DNA of 64,000 bases from Flavimobilis soli (GTDB lineage: Bacteria; Actinomycetota; Actinomycetes; Actinomycetales; Cellulomonadaceae). The notes under the pieces were generated by a model. The model made no database searches. It worked only from the letters and a program-made list of their open reading frames with translations, and was not told the origin of the DNA. Both the position numbers and the translations under genes were made by a program. This document shows positions 18,554 to 26,864 of this stretch, piece after piece; the first letter of the stretch is position 1; each line of letters opens with the position of its first letter. The stretch lies in contig NZ_PDJH01000001.1 in assembly GCF_002564025.1 (NCBI RefSeq), forward strand, positions 2,822,688-2,886,687, read 5' to 3'.

Positions 18554-20051
18554 GAACGACCGCGCAGCGGCGCCCCTGACGCGCCGCCAGCTGCGCGAGC
18601 GTGCGATGAGCCAGCAGGCCGCGCAAGCCACGGGACCGACGGGCGCTGCCTCGGCAGTGCCGTCGGACACCGTCTCGTCGCAGGACGCGGCGCCGCTCTC
18701 GCGGCGCGCGCTGCGCGAGCACTCCCACGACCACGACCCTCACGAGAGTGGCGCACATCCCGCGCGCCCCACGCAGGCCCAGGCCACGCAGGCGGCCCAG
18801 CGTCCCACCGCACCGGCCCCGCAGCGCCCGGCCGACCCCGCAGTTCCCGCGCAGCGTCCCGCTCCGGTGCGTCCGCAGCAGGCGCCGCAGACGGCCCCGG
18901 CACGGCCGAACGCTGCGCCCGCCTCGGGTGCAACGCCCGCCCCGGGTGTCGCGCCCGCCCCGGGTGTCGCGCCCGTCCCGGGCGCCGCCGGTGCCGCCGT
19001 GCAGCGCCCGGCCGCGGCGGCCGCACCCGCGCCGCAGGGCGTGCGCGCTCCGGCCCAGCCGCAGCAGCGCCCGACGCCGTCGGCGTCGCCGCAGCAGCAG
19101 TCCCCTCTTCCGCAGCGCCCGGTCGAACCGCCGTCGCGTACCGCGCAGACGGCAGCGCGCGCGCAGGCTGAGCGCGCCGCAGCGCAGGCACGTCCGCAGC
19201 AGGCCCCCGTCGTCGCGCCCCCGGCCGTCACGGGCGCGGTGCGCCGCATCGACGAGACCGGACGGCTGACGCCCGCCGTCGCCGTGAACAGCGACGGCGT
19301 CCCTGCGGTCGAGCCGGACCGACGCCCCGCGTCGGGCCAGCCCAACCGTGTCGGGGTGCGCGACGCCGTCGCGAAGGCCCAGCAGGGCTCGGCACCCCGC
19401 GTCTACCCCGCGGGCACGACGCCGTACCCGGCCGAACCGAACCAGCCGTCGCGCCTCAGCTCGCAGCCCGCGCGGCCGGTCGCGCCACGCACGCCGGCGC
19501 CGCACGTCGCTGCCGCGCCCGCTGTCGCGCAGGCGCCCGTCCAGCAGGCGCCGGTCCAGCAGGTGCCCACGCAGCCTGCCGCGTCCCAGCAGACGCAGGC
19601 GTGGGCCCCGCCGGCCCAGCCCGCTCCAGGACGGCCGTTCGAGCCAGCGCAGGCCGCGGCGCAGCCCCTTCCCACCGTCGGCTACCCGTCCGCGACGACG
19701 CAGCAGCCGCCTGCCTTCCAGCCCGCGACCCAGCCGCAGGACGAGCCCGACGTGACCGTCCCGAGCTGGGACGCCGTCCTGGGCGGGGGAGCCGAGCAGC
19801 CCGCCGCCGAGGCGTCGCCCTTCTCGCCGGTCGCGTCGTCCGAGCCGGTCGCGGAGATCGAGGACGAGGAACCCGCGTCGAGCGACTCGTGGCTCGGCTA
19901 CACACCGTTCCACTACGTCATCCTCGTCGTCATCGGTCTCGTGCTCGGGTTCGTGTGCTGGCAGCTGCTGTCCGGTACGTCCGACGCCGGCACGCCCGCC
20001 GCGCAGGCCGTCGTCGCCGCCGTGCAGGGGCTCGCGCCCGGTCTCGCCTGA
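18540..20051 (+). CDS. Proline/alanine/glutamine-rich protein with one C-terminal membrane helix
   Basis: The protein is 503 aa. The N-terminus has two TRRQLRER / SRRALREH basic repeats (residues 14-21 and 57-64), followed by about 380 residues of Pro/Ala/Gln-rich disorder with many QRPxAPxP units. An acidic stretch ([13 protein letters not shown]) precedes one membrane helix at about 457-478 ([19 protein letters not shown]). It starts inside the nadD stop region (14-bp overlap), so translation is coupled. The same position between nadD and rsfS is often filled by such a protein in Cellulomonas-like genomes (recollection). The function is unknown; an envelope or division role is only a guess from the architecture. 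Confidence 0.8.
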   Translation: MASSENDRAAAPLTRRQLRERAMSQQAAQATGPTGAASAVPSDTVSSQDAAPLSRRALREHSHDHDPHESGAHPARPTQAQATQAAQRPTAPAPQRPADPAVPAQRPAPVRPQQAPQTAPARPNAAPASGATPAPGVAPAPGVAPVPGAAGAAVQRPAAAAAPAPQGVRAPAQPQQRPTPSASPQQQSPLPQRPVEPPSRTAQTAARAQAERAAAQARPQQAPVVAPPAVTGAVRRIDETGRLTPAVAVNSDGVPAVEPDRRPASGQPNRVGVRDAVAKAQQGSAPRVYPAGTTPYPAEPNQPSRLSSQPARPVAPRTPAPHVAAAPAVAQAPVQQAPVQQVPTQPAASQQTQAWAPPAQPAPGRPFEPAQAAAQPLPTVGYPSATTQQPPAFQPATQPQDEPDVTVPSWDAVLGGGAEQPAAEASPFSPVASSEPVAEIEDEEPASSDSWLGYTPFHYVILVVIGLVLGFVCWQLLSGTSDAGTPAAQAVVAAVQGLAPGLA

Positions 20052-20111
20052 CGGCTGCCGCCCTGCGGCAGGCATACTTGTGGGTACACACCCACGTATC
20101 TGAGGAGAACC

Positions 20112-20528
20112 GTGCCCGCCACCCAGCGCGCCACCGAGCTTGCCATCGTCGCCGCCCGCGCGGCCAGCGACCTGAAGGCCGAGGAGATCATCGCCCTCGA
20201 CGTCAGCGAGCAGCTCGTCCTGACCGACGTCTTCCTGATCGCCTCGGCGAGCAACGAGCGTCAGGTCGTCGCGATCGTCGACGCCGTCGAGGAGGCGATG
20301 CACAAGGCTGGCGCCAAGGCGCTGCGCCGCGAGGGTAAGTCCGAGGCCCGCTGGGTCCTCATCGACTTCGGCGACGTCGTCGTGCACGTCCAGCATTCCG
20401 AGGACCGCGTCTACTACGCGCTCGAGCGCCTCTGGAAGGACTGCCCCGTCGTCGAGCTGCCCGCCGACGTGCACGGCACGACGGCTGACGCCGAGCCGAC
20501 CGACGGCGAGGCTGGCGGCCAGGAGTGA
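20112..20528 (+). CDS. rsfS: Ribosomal silencing factor RsfS
   Basis: The protein is 138 aa with the RsfS/Iojap core: LKAEEIIALDVSEQLVLTD, FLIASASNERQVVAI, and the GKSEARWVLIDFGDVVVHV segment. It binds L14 and blocks subunit joining when nutrients are short. The GTG start follows TGAGGAGAACC, a strong ribosome site, and CATACT at 20071-20076 may be the -10. The next gene overlaps it by 4 bp (GTGA). About 25 residues of acidic tail extend past the family domain. Confidence 0.94.
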   Translation: MPATQRATELAIVAARAASDLKAEEIIALDVSEQLVLTDVFLIASASNERQVVAIVDAVEEAMHKAGAKALRREGKSEARWVLIDFGDVVVHVQHSEDRVYYALERLWKDCPVVELPADVHGTTADAEPTDGEAGGQE

Positions 20529-21205
20529 CCGCCGGGACGCTCGTGCTCGTGCGCCACGGGCGCACCGAGTACAACGCGGCGCAGCGCCTGCAGGGGCAGG
20601 TCGACATCCCGCTCGACGACGTCGGGCGTTGGCAGGCCGAGGTCGGTGCGCAGGCGTTGCTCGCACGCTTCTCGCCGACGGCGATCGTGTCGTCGGACCT
20701 GCAGCGCGCCGCGGCGACCGCGCAGTACCTGGGCGACGCCGTCGGCCTCGAGGTCACGTACGACGTACGGCTGCGCGAGCGCAGCTTCGGCGCGTGGGAG
20801 GGGCTGACGGCGGACGAGATGGTCGCCGGCTGGCCCGACGAGTACGCGGGCTGGAAGAGCGGCAGCGAGCCGACGTCGATCGGCGCCGAGCGCCGCGGGG
20901 ACGTGGGGGAGCGGTTTGCCGCTGCTGTCGCGGAGCACGCCGAGGCCCTCGGGCCGAAGGACGTCCTGGCGGTCGTGTCGCACGGCGCCGCGATCTCGAT
21001 CGCGATCACCGCGCTGCTCGGTATCGACCCCGACACGTGGAAGGGCATCCAGGGGATGCACAACGCGCACTGGTCCGTCCTGCGAGCGTCCGGCCCTGGA
21101 GCGACGCCCGCGTGGCGGCTCACGGCGCACAACGTCGGGCCTGACTACCCGGTCGAGCACTGGGTCGCGGGACCCGATTTCGCGATCGAGCGAGGATCGG
21201 TCTAA
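20525..21205 (+). CDS. Histidine phosphatase (phosphoglycerate mutase-like)
   Basis: The protein is 226 aa with the phosphohistidine motif LVRHGRTEYN (His11), SSDLQRAAATA, RERSFGAWEGL and the second histidine in VVSHGAAISI. This fold includes phosphatases and cofactor-dependent mutases; members coupled to rsfS are usually annotated as broad phosphatases or glucosyl-3-phosphoglycerate phosphatases. The GTG start overlaps the rsfS stop by 4 bp, so the two are translated together. The substrate cannot be read from the sequence. Confidence 0.88.
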   Translation: MTAGTLVLVRHGRTEYNAAQRLQGQVDIPLDDVGRWQAEVGAQALLARFSPTAIVSSDLQRAAATAQYLGDAVGLEVTYDVRLRERSFGAWEGLTADEMVAGWPDEYAGWKSGSEPTSIGAERRGDVGERFAAAVAEHAEALGPKDVLAVVSHGAAISIAITALLGIDPDTWKGIQGMHNAHWSVLRASGPGATPAWRLTAHNVGPDYPVEHWVAGPDFAIERGSV

Positions 21206-21269
21206 GATTACGGAGTCCCGCTGAGGCGGGGCCGGAACGGTAGTGATCTTCCCGATCGTTGCTGGTCCC

Positions 21270-21342
21270 GGGGCTGTGGCGCAGCTGGTAGCGCACCTGC
21301 ATGGCATGCAGGGGGTCAGGGGTTCGAGTCCCCTCAGCTCCA
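21270..21342 (+). tRNA. tRNA-Ala (anticodon GGC)
   Basis: The 73-nt gene folds as a cloverleaf: acceptor GGGGCTG / CAGCTCC with a G3-U70 pair, which is the alanine identity element; D arm GCGC-AGCTGGTA-GCGC; anticodon arm CCTGC-ATGGCAT-GCAGG giving GGC; T arm with GGTTCGAGTCC; discriminator A. CCA is not encoded. It reads GCC, the commonest alanine codon in this sequence. Confidence 0.97.
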
Positions 21343-21347
21343 CAATT

Positions 21348-21378
21348 CGAGGTCCGACCCCAGCGGGGTCGGGCCTCG
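21348..21378 (+). terminator. Terminator hairpin after tRNA-Ala
   Basis: A 14-bp stem CGAGGTCCGACCCC / GGGGTCGGGCCTCG with one T-G pair and an AGC loop begins 6 bases after the tRNA and is followed by TTTGT. Confidence 0.75.
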
Positions 21379-21455
21379 TTTGTCGTTCACCCGGCGGCGA
21401 CGCCGCAGGCGGGGGACAGGGACGTCGGGCCCGGGACGTGCCGGCCCCGGCTGGC

Positions 21456-21461
21456 TAGGGT
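21456..21461 (+). promoter_or_regulatory. Leaderless promoter -10 (TAGGGT)
   Basis: TAGGGT ends 6 bases before the ATG at 21468, and no ribosome site is present between them. Confidence 0.5.
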
Positions 21462-21467
21462 CGTCCC

Positions 21468-21923
21468 ATGGGAGCAGCGGCACTCGCACCGACAGGCACC
21501 AGGGCGGCACGCCTGGTCCGGGTCGCTGCCCTGCGCGCCCTCCTCGCAGCCGCGATCGTCGCCGGGCTGCTGTCGATGCACGGCCCGAGCGCGCTCGCGC
21601 CTCCCGCGGCCGCAGCACCAGACGGTTCGGCGGCGACCGCGATCACGCACCACGCCCAGCAGAGCCTCGACGCAGCCGTCAGCAGCGGCGCCATCCCGGG
21701 CGACCTCAACGACCTGTGTGGCGGGTGCGGAGCGGCCGGTCACGTGACCGTTGCGACGGCTTGCGCGCTCGGACTGCTGCTCGCGCTCGTCGTTCTCGTC
21801 GTCCCTCGCGCTCCGACCAGATGGCTGCCTCAGGCCGCACGTGTCGCCCGGCGCACAGGCCCGACGTCGCACGTGCTGCGGCGACCGCCGTCGCTTCACG
21901 TCCTCTGCATCAGCCGGACCTGA
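21468..21923 (+). CDS. Small membrane protein, DUF6153-like, next to cueP
   Basis: The protein is 151 aa. Helix 1 is about residues 20-42 (VAALRALLAAAIVAGLLSM), a loop of 45 residues contains the cysteine motif DLCGGCGAAGH, and helix 2 spans about 88-110 (VTVATACALGLLLALVVLVV). The end LRRPPSLHVLCISRT resembles the conserved tail of small actinobacterial membrane proteins of the DUF6153 type (recollection). The CxxC plus adjacent histidine between two helices could bind a metal. It is directly upstream of the CueP-like lipoprotein, so a copper-related role is plausible but unproven. Confidence 0.65.
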   Translation: MGAAALAPTGTRAARLVRVAALRALLAAAIVAGLLSMHGPSALAPPAAAAPDGSAATAITHHAQQSLDAAVSSGAIPGDLNDLCGGCGAAGHVTVATACALGLLLALVVLVVPRAPTRWLPQAARVARRTGPTSHVLRRPPSLHVLCISRT

Positions 21924-22059
21924 CGCCGCCAGGGGTGCCCGTGCCTCGCCGCCCGCGTCCTGTGAGCCGCAGGCTCGACGTGCCCCATCTCGCCCCTCGA
22001 CTCCTCGGCGCTCGGTGCCCAGTCCCGAGTCGCTACACCCTTCACAGCTGGAGCTCACC

Positions 22060-22683
22060 ATGCCTTACCTCGCCATGCCCTACGCCGCCACGCCTCGGCG
22101 GCGGATCCTCGCCACTGCTGCACTTCTGGCCTCCGGACTCGCCTTCGCGGGCTGCGCCTCGCCCAACCCTTCGCCAGCGCCGTCGTCCACCTCGTCTCCC
22201 GCGACGAGCATCCTGTCCGAGCACGGACTCGACGGGCTCGACGCCCGCGCCGTCGTCGACCGGCTCGACGCCATGGCCGTCGCAGATCGTCCCGCTGACC
22301 TCATGGCGTCGGTGCGACCAGACGTCCTGATCCTCACCGACGACCAGGACCGCGAGACTCGCCTGCCGATGCCAGAAGACCAGGTGTACGTCTCGGTCGC
22401 GCCGTACCGCGACGAGACCCACGACTGCTACTTCCACAGCCTCACGACGTGCCGCGGCGAGATGGCCAACGAGGACGTGCAGGTCGTGCTGACGAGCGCG
22501 GACGGCACCGTGGTCCTCGACGAGACGCGCACCACCTACGACAACGGGTTCATGGGCTTCTGGCTGCCTCGGGACTTCTCGGGCGAGCTCGTCGTGAGCC
22601 AGGACGGCGTCAGCGGGTCTGCGAAGATCTCCACGACGAGCGTGGAGGACCCGACCTGCGTCACGACCATGCAGCTCACCTGA
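22060..22683 (+). CDS. cueP: CueP-family periplasmic copper-binding lipoprotein
   Basis: The 207-aa product has a lipoprotein signal (LASGLAFAGC, lipid Cys32). The mature part contains HDCYFHSLTTCRGE with Cys123 and Cys131, and a late Cys200. The spacing of these three cysteines (8 and 69) is essentially that of Salmonella CueP, which binds periplasmic copper and supplies it to SodC. The start is the ATG at 22060 with GGAG 7 bases upstream; a second ATG at 22075 would also keep the signal. In a Gram-positive cell it would sit outside the membrane. Cysteine spacing makes the family call good; the copper role is by homology. Confidence 0.85.
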   Translation: MPYLAMPYAATPRRRILATAALLASGLAFAGCASPNPSPAPSSTSSPATSILSEHGLDGLDARAVVDRLDAMAVADRPADLMASVRPDVLILTDDQDRETRLPMPEDQVYVSVAPYRDETHDCYFHSLTTCRGEMANEDVQVVLTSADGTVVLDETRTTYDNGFMGFWLPRDFSGELVVSQDGVSGSAKISTTSVEDPTCVTTMQLT

Positions 22684-22687
22684 GATC

Positions 22688-23111
22688 TCAGGACGGCCCT
22701 GCGCCTGGAGCGCGCCCTGCGGGGACGCGCTCCACGGCGCTGGGCGCGCGCAGCGCCTGGGGGATCTCCGCGACCGCGTCGACCCTGGCGAGCAGGTCGT
22801 CGACGGCAGACGCGGGAGCTGGGCTGTCGACGTCGACCGTGTAACGGATCCCTTCCGACCGCCACGTCTCCTCGGAGAGACGGCCGACAGCCCCTGACCT
22901 GCACCCCCTCGACGGGGACGTCGAGCGCGGCTGCTTCCCGGTACACGTCGTTGAGGACGCACCCCGCAGGGGCGAGCACCCAGAGATGCCCACCCGTGAA
23001 CTGAGCCTCGACCGTGACGCCCTCGCTCGTCCAGCGGTGCGGGAAGCGCACGGCCGTCCCGGACGGGCTGCGCAGCGTCCCGGCGCCGACGACCACCTCA
23101 AAATCGACCAT
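22688..23111 (-). pseudogene. OsmC-like protein gene broken by a +1 frameshift
   Basis: Read from 23111 the frame begins MVDFEVVVGAGTLRSPSG and carries the OsmC-type segment WVLAPAGCVLNDVYREA (the reactive cysteine) up to VPVEGVQV. The continuation RLSEETWRSEGIRYTVDVD, ending at the TGA at 22688, is in the next frame. Removing one base from the four-C run at 22891-22894 joins the two into one 140-aa protein. OsmC/Ohr proteins reduce peroxides by a thiol mechanism; this short type may have only one cysteine. The run position favours a sequencing error over true decay. Confidence 0.75.
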
Positions 23112-23250
23112 GGTGACACCGTGCGGCCCGCTGCGCGAGACCGACAGGGTGGTTCAGCGTGCCCACCCCGACGACGGTGGGCAGTGCCGGGCTTCGCTCG
23201 GCAGCCCGGTTCGCCCTTCGGCGCGACGGGATCTTCGGCACAATGGCGAC

Positions 23251-23838
23251 GTGACGACCGCGGCTCCGACCCCGACCGACTATCTCCGTGCCAACGCCTG
23301 GGTCGAGTCCGACCACCCCGACGTGGTCAGGCTCGGCACCGAGCTGCGCGCCGAGCACCCGGACGACGTCGACTTCGCGCGCGCGTCGTTCGAGTGGGTG
23401 CGTGACGAGGTCGCGCACTCGTACGACGTGCAGGACCCGCGGGTGACGCTCTCCGCCACCGCCGTCCTGCGCGAGCGGGTAGGGCTCTGCTACGCGAAGT
23501 CGGTCCTGTATGCCGCCGTGCTGCGCAGCCAGGGCGTCCCAGCGGCTCTCGGCTATCAGCGCCTCAGGTCGTCGAGCGCCGGGTTCGTGCTCCACGGGCT
23601 CGTGTCGGTGCACCTCGACGGCGCATGGCACCGGCAGGACCCGCGAGGGAACAAGCCGGGCGTCGGCGCGCAGTTCTCGATCGGCACCGAGAGCCTCGTC
23701 TACCGCGTCGACGAGAGCCTGGGGGAACGGGACTACCGGACGCTCTACGACGAGCCCGCACCCGAAGTCGTCGCGGCGCTCACCGGCACCTCCGACCTGC
23801 TCGTGTGCCAGCTCCCCGCGGAGCTGGCGCAGCCGTAG
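23251..23838 (+). CDS. Transglutaminase-like cysteine hydrolase family protein
   Basis: The 195-aa protein has the transglutaminase-core catalytic set: Cys80 in RVGLCYAKSVL, His115 in VLHGLVSVHL and Asp130 in HRQDPRG. It has no signal peptide, so it is probably cytoplasmic. Actinobacterial members are usually annotated as transglutaminase-domain proteins of unknown substrate. The GTG at 23251 is preceded by CACAAT at 6-base spacing, so it could be leaderless. Confidence 0.8.
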   Translation: MTTAAPTPTDYLRANAWVESDHPDVVRLGTELRAEHPDDVDFARASFEWVRDEVAHSYDVQDPRVTLSATAVLRERVGLCYAKSVLYAAVLRSQGVPAALGYQRLRSSSAGFVLHGLVSVHLDGAWHRQDPRGNKPGVGAQFSIGTESLVYRVDESLGERDYRTLYDEPAPEVVAALTGTSDLLVCQLPAELAQP

Positions 23839-23874
23839 GGGGCCGCCGCTGCGCCCATGGCCCCGGACCGCCGA

Positions 23875-23880
23875 TATCGT
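23875..23880 (+). promoter_or_regulatory. Leaderless promoter -10 (TATCGT)
   Basis: TATCGT lies 7 bases before the ATG at 23888; no ribosome site is seen. Confidence 0.45.
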
Positions 23881-23887
23881 CGGACGC

Positions 23888-24124
23888 ATGGCGAGCCGAC
23901 GAGCACCCGTCCACTTCGAGCTCTACGCCGAGGGCCCCTACCTCCACAGGACCAGAGCAGACCTCGCCCCCGGCAACCCGACGCGCTCCTACCGCAGCAC
24001 CGCCCCCGTCCGGGTGATCGGGGAGATCGACGACTGGCAGGGGCACCCGCCCGAGCAGGTTGAGACGATGCTCGCGAACCTTCGACGCCTGCGCGAGGCC
24101 GGCGCGGCCCCGATCATCGACTGA
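23888..24124 (+). CDS. 78-aa conserved-looking hypothetical protein
   Basis: The product MASRRAPVHFELYAEGPYLH and onwards is 78 aa, soluble, with no membrane segment or cysteine. The middle has TRSYRSTAPVRVIGEIDDWQGHPPEQVETMLANL in two short halves, suggesting a small beta strand plus helix fold. It ends 10 bases before the M23 peptidase gene, whose ribosome site (GAGGAGG) overlaps the stop of this gene, so the two are probably co-transcribed. I do not recognise the family. Confidence 0.65.
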   Translation: MASRRAPVHFELYAEGPYLHRTRADLAPGNPTRSYRSTAPVRVIGEIDDWQGHPPEQVETMLANLRRLREAGAAPIID

Positions 24125-24134
24125 GGAGGCGAGC

Positions 24135-24749
24135 GTGTCCCGCACCGTCGACCTCGCCTACCCGTTCACCGGGCGGTGGCTCGTGCAGAACAGCCCCGCC
24201 GATCGCGTGCCCAGCCATGGCACGACGCTCTTCGCGTCGTCGCGGGCGATCGACTTCGTGCCTGTCGGCGCACGTGATCGCACGGCACCGTTCACCCTCC
24301 GGTCAGCCGTTTTGCCCGAGCCGCCTGACGCATTCCCCGGGTTCGGACGTGAGGTGCTGGCTCCGCTCGACGGGGAGGTCGTCGCAGCCGAGAACGACGA
24401 GCGAGACCACCCCGCCTACCGCGGGCTGCCGTCGATCGGGTATGCCCTGACGCAGCGACGTCGGGTGCGCCGCGGCTGGCGCGCGCTCGCGGGGAACCAC
24501 GTGCTCGTCGCAGGCGAGGGCGTCGTCGTCGCGCTGTGCCACCTCGCGCACGGCAGCCTGCGCGTGCAGGTGGGGCAGCAGGTGAGGGCAGGCGACGTCC
24601 TCGGGAGGTGCGGGAGCACGGGGAACTCCACCGAGCCGCACCTCCACGTGCAGGCCGTCGTCCGGGTCGACGTCGCCCGCGCCTCCGCCGTGCCGGTCAC
24701 CTTCCGAGGGGTGATTCCCCGCAACGGGGAGATCGTCGACGCAGGCTGA
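24135..24749 (+). CDS. M23-family (LytM-like) metallopeptidase domain protein
   Basis: The 204-aa product has an M23 core in its C-terminal half: GREVLAPLDGEVVAAEND, LAGNHVLVAGEGVVVALCHL with the HxxHG-like turn HLAHGS, GQQVRAGDVLGRCGSTGNST and the HLHVQ motif that supplies a zinc ligand. M23 enzymes cut glycine or peptide cross-links in cell wall. There is no signal peptide or membrane anchor, so either export is unusual or it is a cytoplasmic relative. The GTG start follows TGAGGAGGCGAGC. Confidence 0.82.
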   Translation: MSRTVDLAYPFTGRWLVQNSPADRVPSHGTTLFASSRAIDFVPVGARDRTAPFTLRSAVLPEPPDAFPGFGREVLAPLDGEVVAAENDERDHPAYRGLPSIGYALTQRRRVRRGWRALAGNHVLVAGEGVVVALCHLAHGSLRVQVGQQVRAGDVLGRCGSTGNSTEPHLHVQAVVRVDVARASAVPVTFRGVIPRNGEIVDAG

Positions 24750-24803
24750 CGCTCTGGACTGCGCCCCTGGGACCGTCGGCCCGGACGGTCCCCAGGAACC
24801 GCC

Positions 24804-25631
24804 CTAGCTCCCGAGGATCGGGAAGCAGACGTCCGTGACCCACGCGCTCGGGTCGGGATCCTGCGACGGGCTCACGCGGTAGATGTTGAACATCGGTCCC
24901 GTCCGGAGCTGGTGCTCGGCGAGATGCGCACCGATGGCGCCGGTGACCACCGGCATCTGCGAGTAGTCGCCGACGAGCGTGGCCGTGACGATCTCCTGGG
25001 CCGGCTGGTGGCGGCAGGAGAGCGGCGCCACGGGTGCGAACGGCGCTGTGACCTGCATCCAGACCTCGACGTCGACGTCCGACTCGCGGTACTCCGGGTC
25101 GTGGAACGTGGCGCCTGAGATGCCGTCCGGCGCGAGCTCTGCGTCTGACTGCGTCGCGAGCGGTACGAGGTCCTGCCAGAGCAGGCCCTCGTCGCCGTAG
25201 CCGGGCAGCGTCCTGCGGAGGCTGGCGAACGTCATCTCGGGAAGGTGCGCGACGGTCACGTCGATCGTGCTCATGATGGTCTGTCCTCTCAGTGCGGTGC
25301 TGACACGATCCAGGGCGGCGAGCTTGCCGCGGAGGTCCTCACGCTGCTGCGAGAGGACAACGCGCTGCGCGCTGAGCGCAGCATCGATCCTGGAAGGATC
25401 GGTCGACCCGAGGAGCTGAGCGATCGTCGCGACCGGGAAGCCCGCGTCGCGCAGCTGGGCCGCCAGCTGAGCGGTGGCGAGCTGTTCCGGTCGGTAGAAC
25501 CGATGACCCGAGAGAGGGTCGACCCAGGCCGGGGCGATCACCCCGTGCTCCTGGTAGTGGCGCAGCATCCGCACGCTGATCCTCGACAACGTCGAGAACG
25601 TGCCGATCCGCAGCAACCTGTCGTGATCCAT
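24804..25631 (-). CDS. MerR-family regulator with GyrI-like effector domain
   Basis: The 275-aa protein begins MDHDRLLRIGTFSTLSRISV with a MerR helix-turn-helix (VRMLRHYQEHGVIAPAWVD, then GHRFYRPEQLATAQ), a dimerisation coiled coil to about 115, and a GyrI-like/effector-binding domain in 120-275. That layout matches BmrR/TipA-type sensors of small hydrophobic or cationic compounds. It has no metal-binding cysteine pair. It is divergent from the DUF4260 gene, which may be its target. The ATG at 25631 fits the MerR N-terminus; the frame is open far upstream without similarity. Confidence 0.88.
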   Translation of the reverse strand: MDHDRLLRIGTFSTLSRISVRMLRHYQEHGVIAPAWVDPLSGHRFYRPEQLATAQLAAQLRDAGFPVATIAQLLGSTDPSRIDAALSAQRVVLSQQREDLRGKLAALDRVSTALRGQTIMSTIDVTVAHLPEMTFASLRRTLPGYGDEGLLWQDLVPLATQSDAELAPDGISGATFHDPEYRESDVDVEVWMQVTAPFAPVAPLSCRHQPAQEIVTATLVGDYSQMPVVTGAIGAHLAEHQLRTGPMFNIYRVSPSQDPDPSAWVTDVCFPILGS

Positions 25632-25707
25632 GCCCTCACTGCACACCCTGACACCATGGCAGAAGCAAGCCTGGCGCGGCACCGCGCACGCGCCGCCGCC
25701 GCCCGGT

Positions 25708-25722
25708 GCACCAGACTGGTGC
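25708..25722. promoter_or_regulatory. Inverted repeat in the MerR/DUF4260 divergent region
   Basis: A perfect 7-bp-arm palindrome GCACCAG-A-CTGGTGC lies 34 bases before the DUF4260 start. Its place between divergent genes makes it a candidate MerR operator. Confidence 0.45.
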
Positions 25723-25755
25723 TGGACCGACCACCACCGAGGACGGAGCCCCACC

Positions 25756-26181
25756 ATGAGCACACCGGAGACCGTGGACGACGGCGCGCCGACGGGCGCG
25801 CGCGACGTCGTCGTCCTGCAGCGCCTCGAGAACGGCGCGATCGCCGCCATGATCGTCGTCGCGCTCGTCGCGCTCGACCTGCCCGCATGGTGGCTCGCCG
25901 CGTCGTTCCTGCTCTTCGATCTCTCGATGGTCGGATACGCGCGCAGCCCGCGCCTCGGCGCGGTCACCTACAACGTCGTGCACAACTACACGGGCCCCGC
26001 TGCCGCACTCGCCGGCTACTTCCTCGCCGGGGACGCGCGACCCGACTGGCTCGTCGTTCTCGCCGCCTGCTGGGCGTTCCACGTCTCCGTCGACCGGGCG
26101 CTCGGGTTCGGGCTCAAGCTCCACGGGTTCGCGCACACGCACCTCGGCAGCCTCCAGGCTGCAGAGAAGGACGCTGCCTGA
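25756..26181 (+). CDS. DUF4260 family membrane protein
   Basis: The 141-aa product has four hydrophobic stretches (about 27-43, 44-62, 73-92 and 97-115) and the typical DUF4260 features LPAWWLAASFLLFDLSMVGY, NVVHNYTGP and the ending GFGLKLHGFAHTHLGSL. The function of the family is unknown. It is divergent from the MerR regulator, which suggests induction by a small molecule. The start is the ATG at 25756; the earlier in-frame codons belong to the regulator's upstream region. Confidence 0.85.
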   Translation: MSTPETVDDGAPTGARDVVVLQRLENGAIAAMIVVALVALDLPAWWLAASFLLFDLSMVGYARSPRLGAVTYNVVHNYTGPAAALAGYFLAGDARPDWLVVLAACWAFHVSVDRALGFGLKLHGFAHTHLGSLQAAEKDAA

Positions 26182-26283
26182 CGTCATGACGCGCCCCACC
26201 CGTGGTCGGCGCTCTCCCCGGATGCCGTCTGCGCAGGTCATGCCTACGTTGGAAAGGAAGCGACCCGACCCGTAGGAGGACGC

Positions 26284-26799
26284 ATGACTGCTCAGGACGT
26301 CACGACCGTCGCCCACCTGAACCTCGAGAGGTACCTCGGGCTCTGGTACGAGATCGGGCGGCTCCCGCTCAAGTACGAGGAAGACGGGGCGCGCGACGTC
26401 ACCGCCGAGTACTCGCTCGACGAGGACGGTTCGATCCGAGTCGACAACAGGTGCATCGGCGAGGACGGCAAGCCCACGCAGGCGCTCGGCCGTGCCAAGC
26501 CCGTCGACGACGCCGACCCCACTCGTCTGACCGTCTCCTTCCTGCCGAAGTACCTACGCTGGATCCCCTTCACGGAGGGCGACTACTGGGTCCTCAAGCT
26601 GGACGAGGGCTACACGGCGGCGCTCGTCGGCACGCCCGACCGCTCCAACCTCTGGCTGCTCGCCCGGGCCCCGCACATCGACGCGTGCACCGAGCAGGAC
26701 TACCTCGACGAGGCACGTCGCCAGGGCTTCGACCTGACCGACTGGATCCGCCCGGATCAGTCCGGCAGCCGCGTCACAGACGACATGATCGACGACTGA
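26284..26799 (+). CDS. Lipocalin family protein (Blc-like)
   Basis: The 171-aa protein has the lipocalin signature GLWYEIGRLPLKYE (Gly19, Trp21), then the strand RLTVSFLPKYLRWIPF, GDYWVLKLDEGY and a C-terminal LWLLARAPHID with the conserved arginine. Bacterial lipocalins of the Blc type bind fatty acids or lysophospholipids. Unlike E. coli Blc it has no lipoprotein signal, so it is probably cytoplasmic. The ATG has AGGAGG six bases upstream. It is a single gene with no clear operon partner. Confidence 0.9.
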   Translation: MTAQDVTTVAHLNLERYLGLWYEIGRLPLKYEEDGARDVTAEYSLDEDGSIRVDNRCIGEDGKPTQALGRAKPVDDADPTRLTVSFLPKYLRWIPFTEGDYWVLKLDEGYTAALVGTPDRSNLWLLARAPHIDACTEQDYLDEARRQGFDLTDWIRPDQSGSRVTDDMIDD

Positions 26800-26864
26800 C
26801 TCCGCGCGCGGGGCCCCGTCGCTAGGCTGCAGGTCGAGCAGCCACCGAGCGTCGGGAGGACGAC

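Noticed and set aside
21216-21232. CCCGC/GCGGG hairpin before tRNA-Ala as a regulatory RNA
   Set aside because: A 5-bp stem in GC-rich sequence is expected by chance; no conserved structure was recognised.
22060-23111. Treating the OsmC halves as two short genes
   Set aside because: The second half has no start or ribosome site, and the two halves join at a C4 run into one family-length protein.
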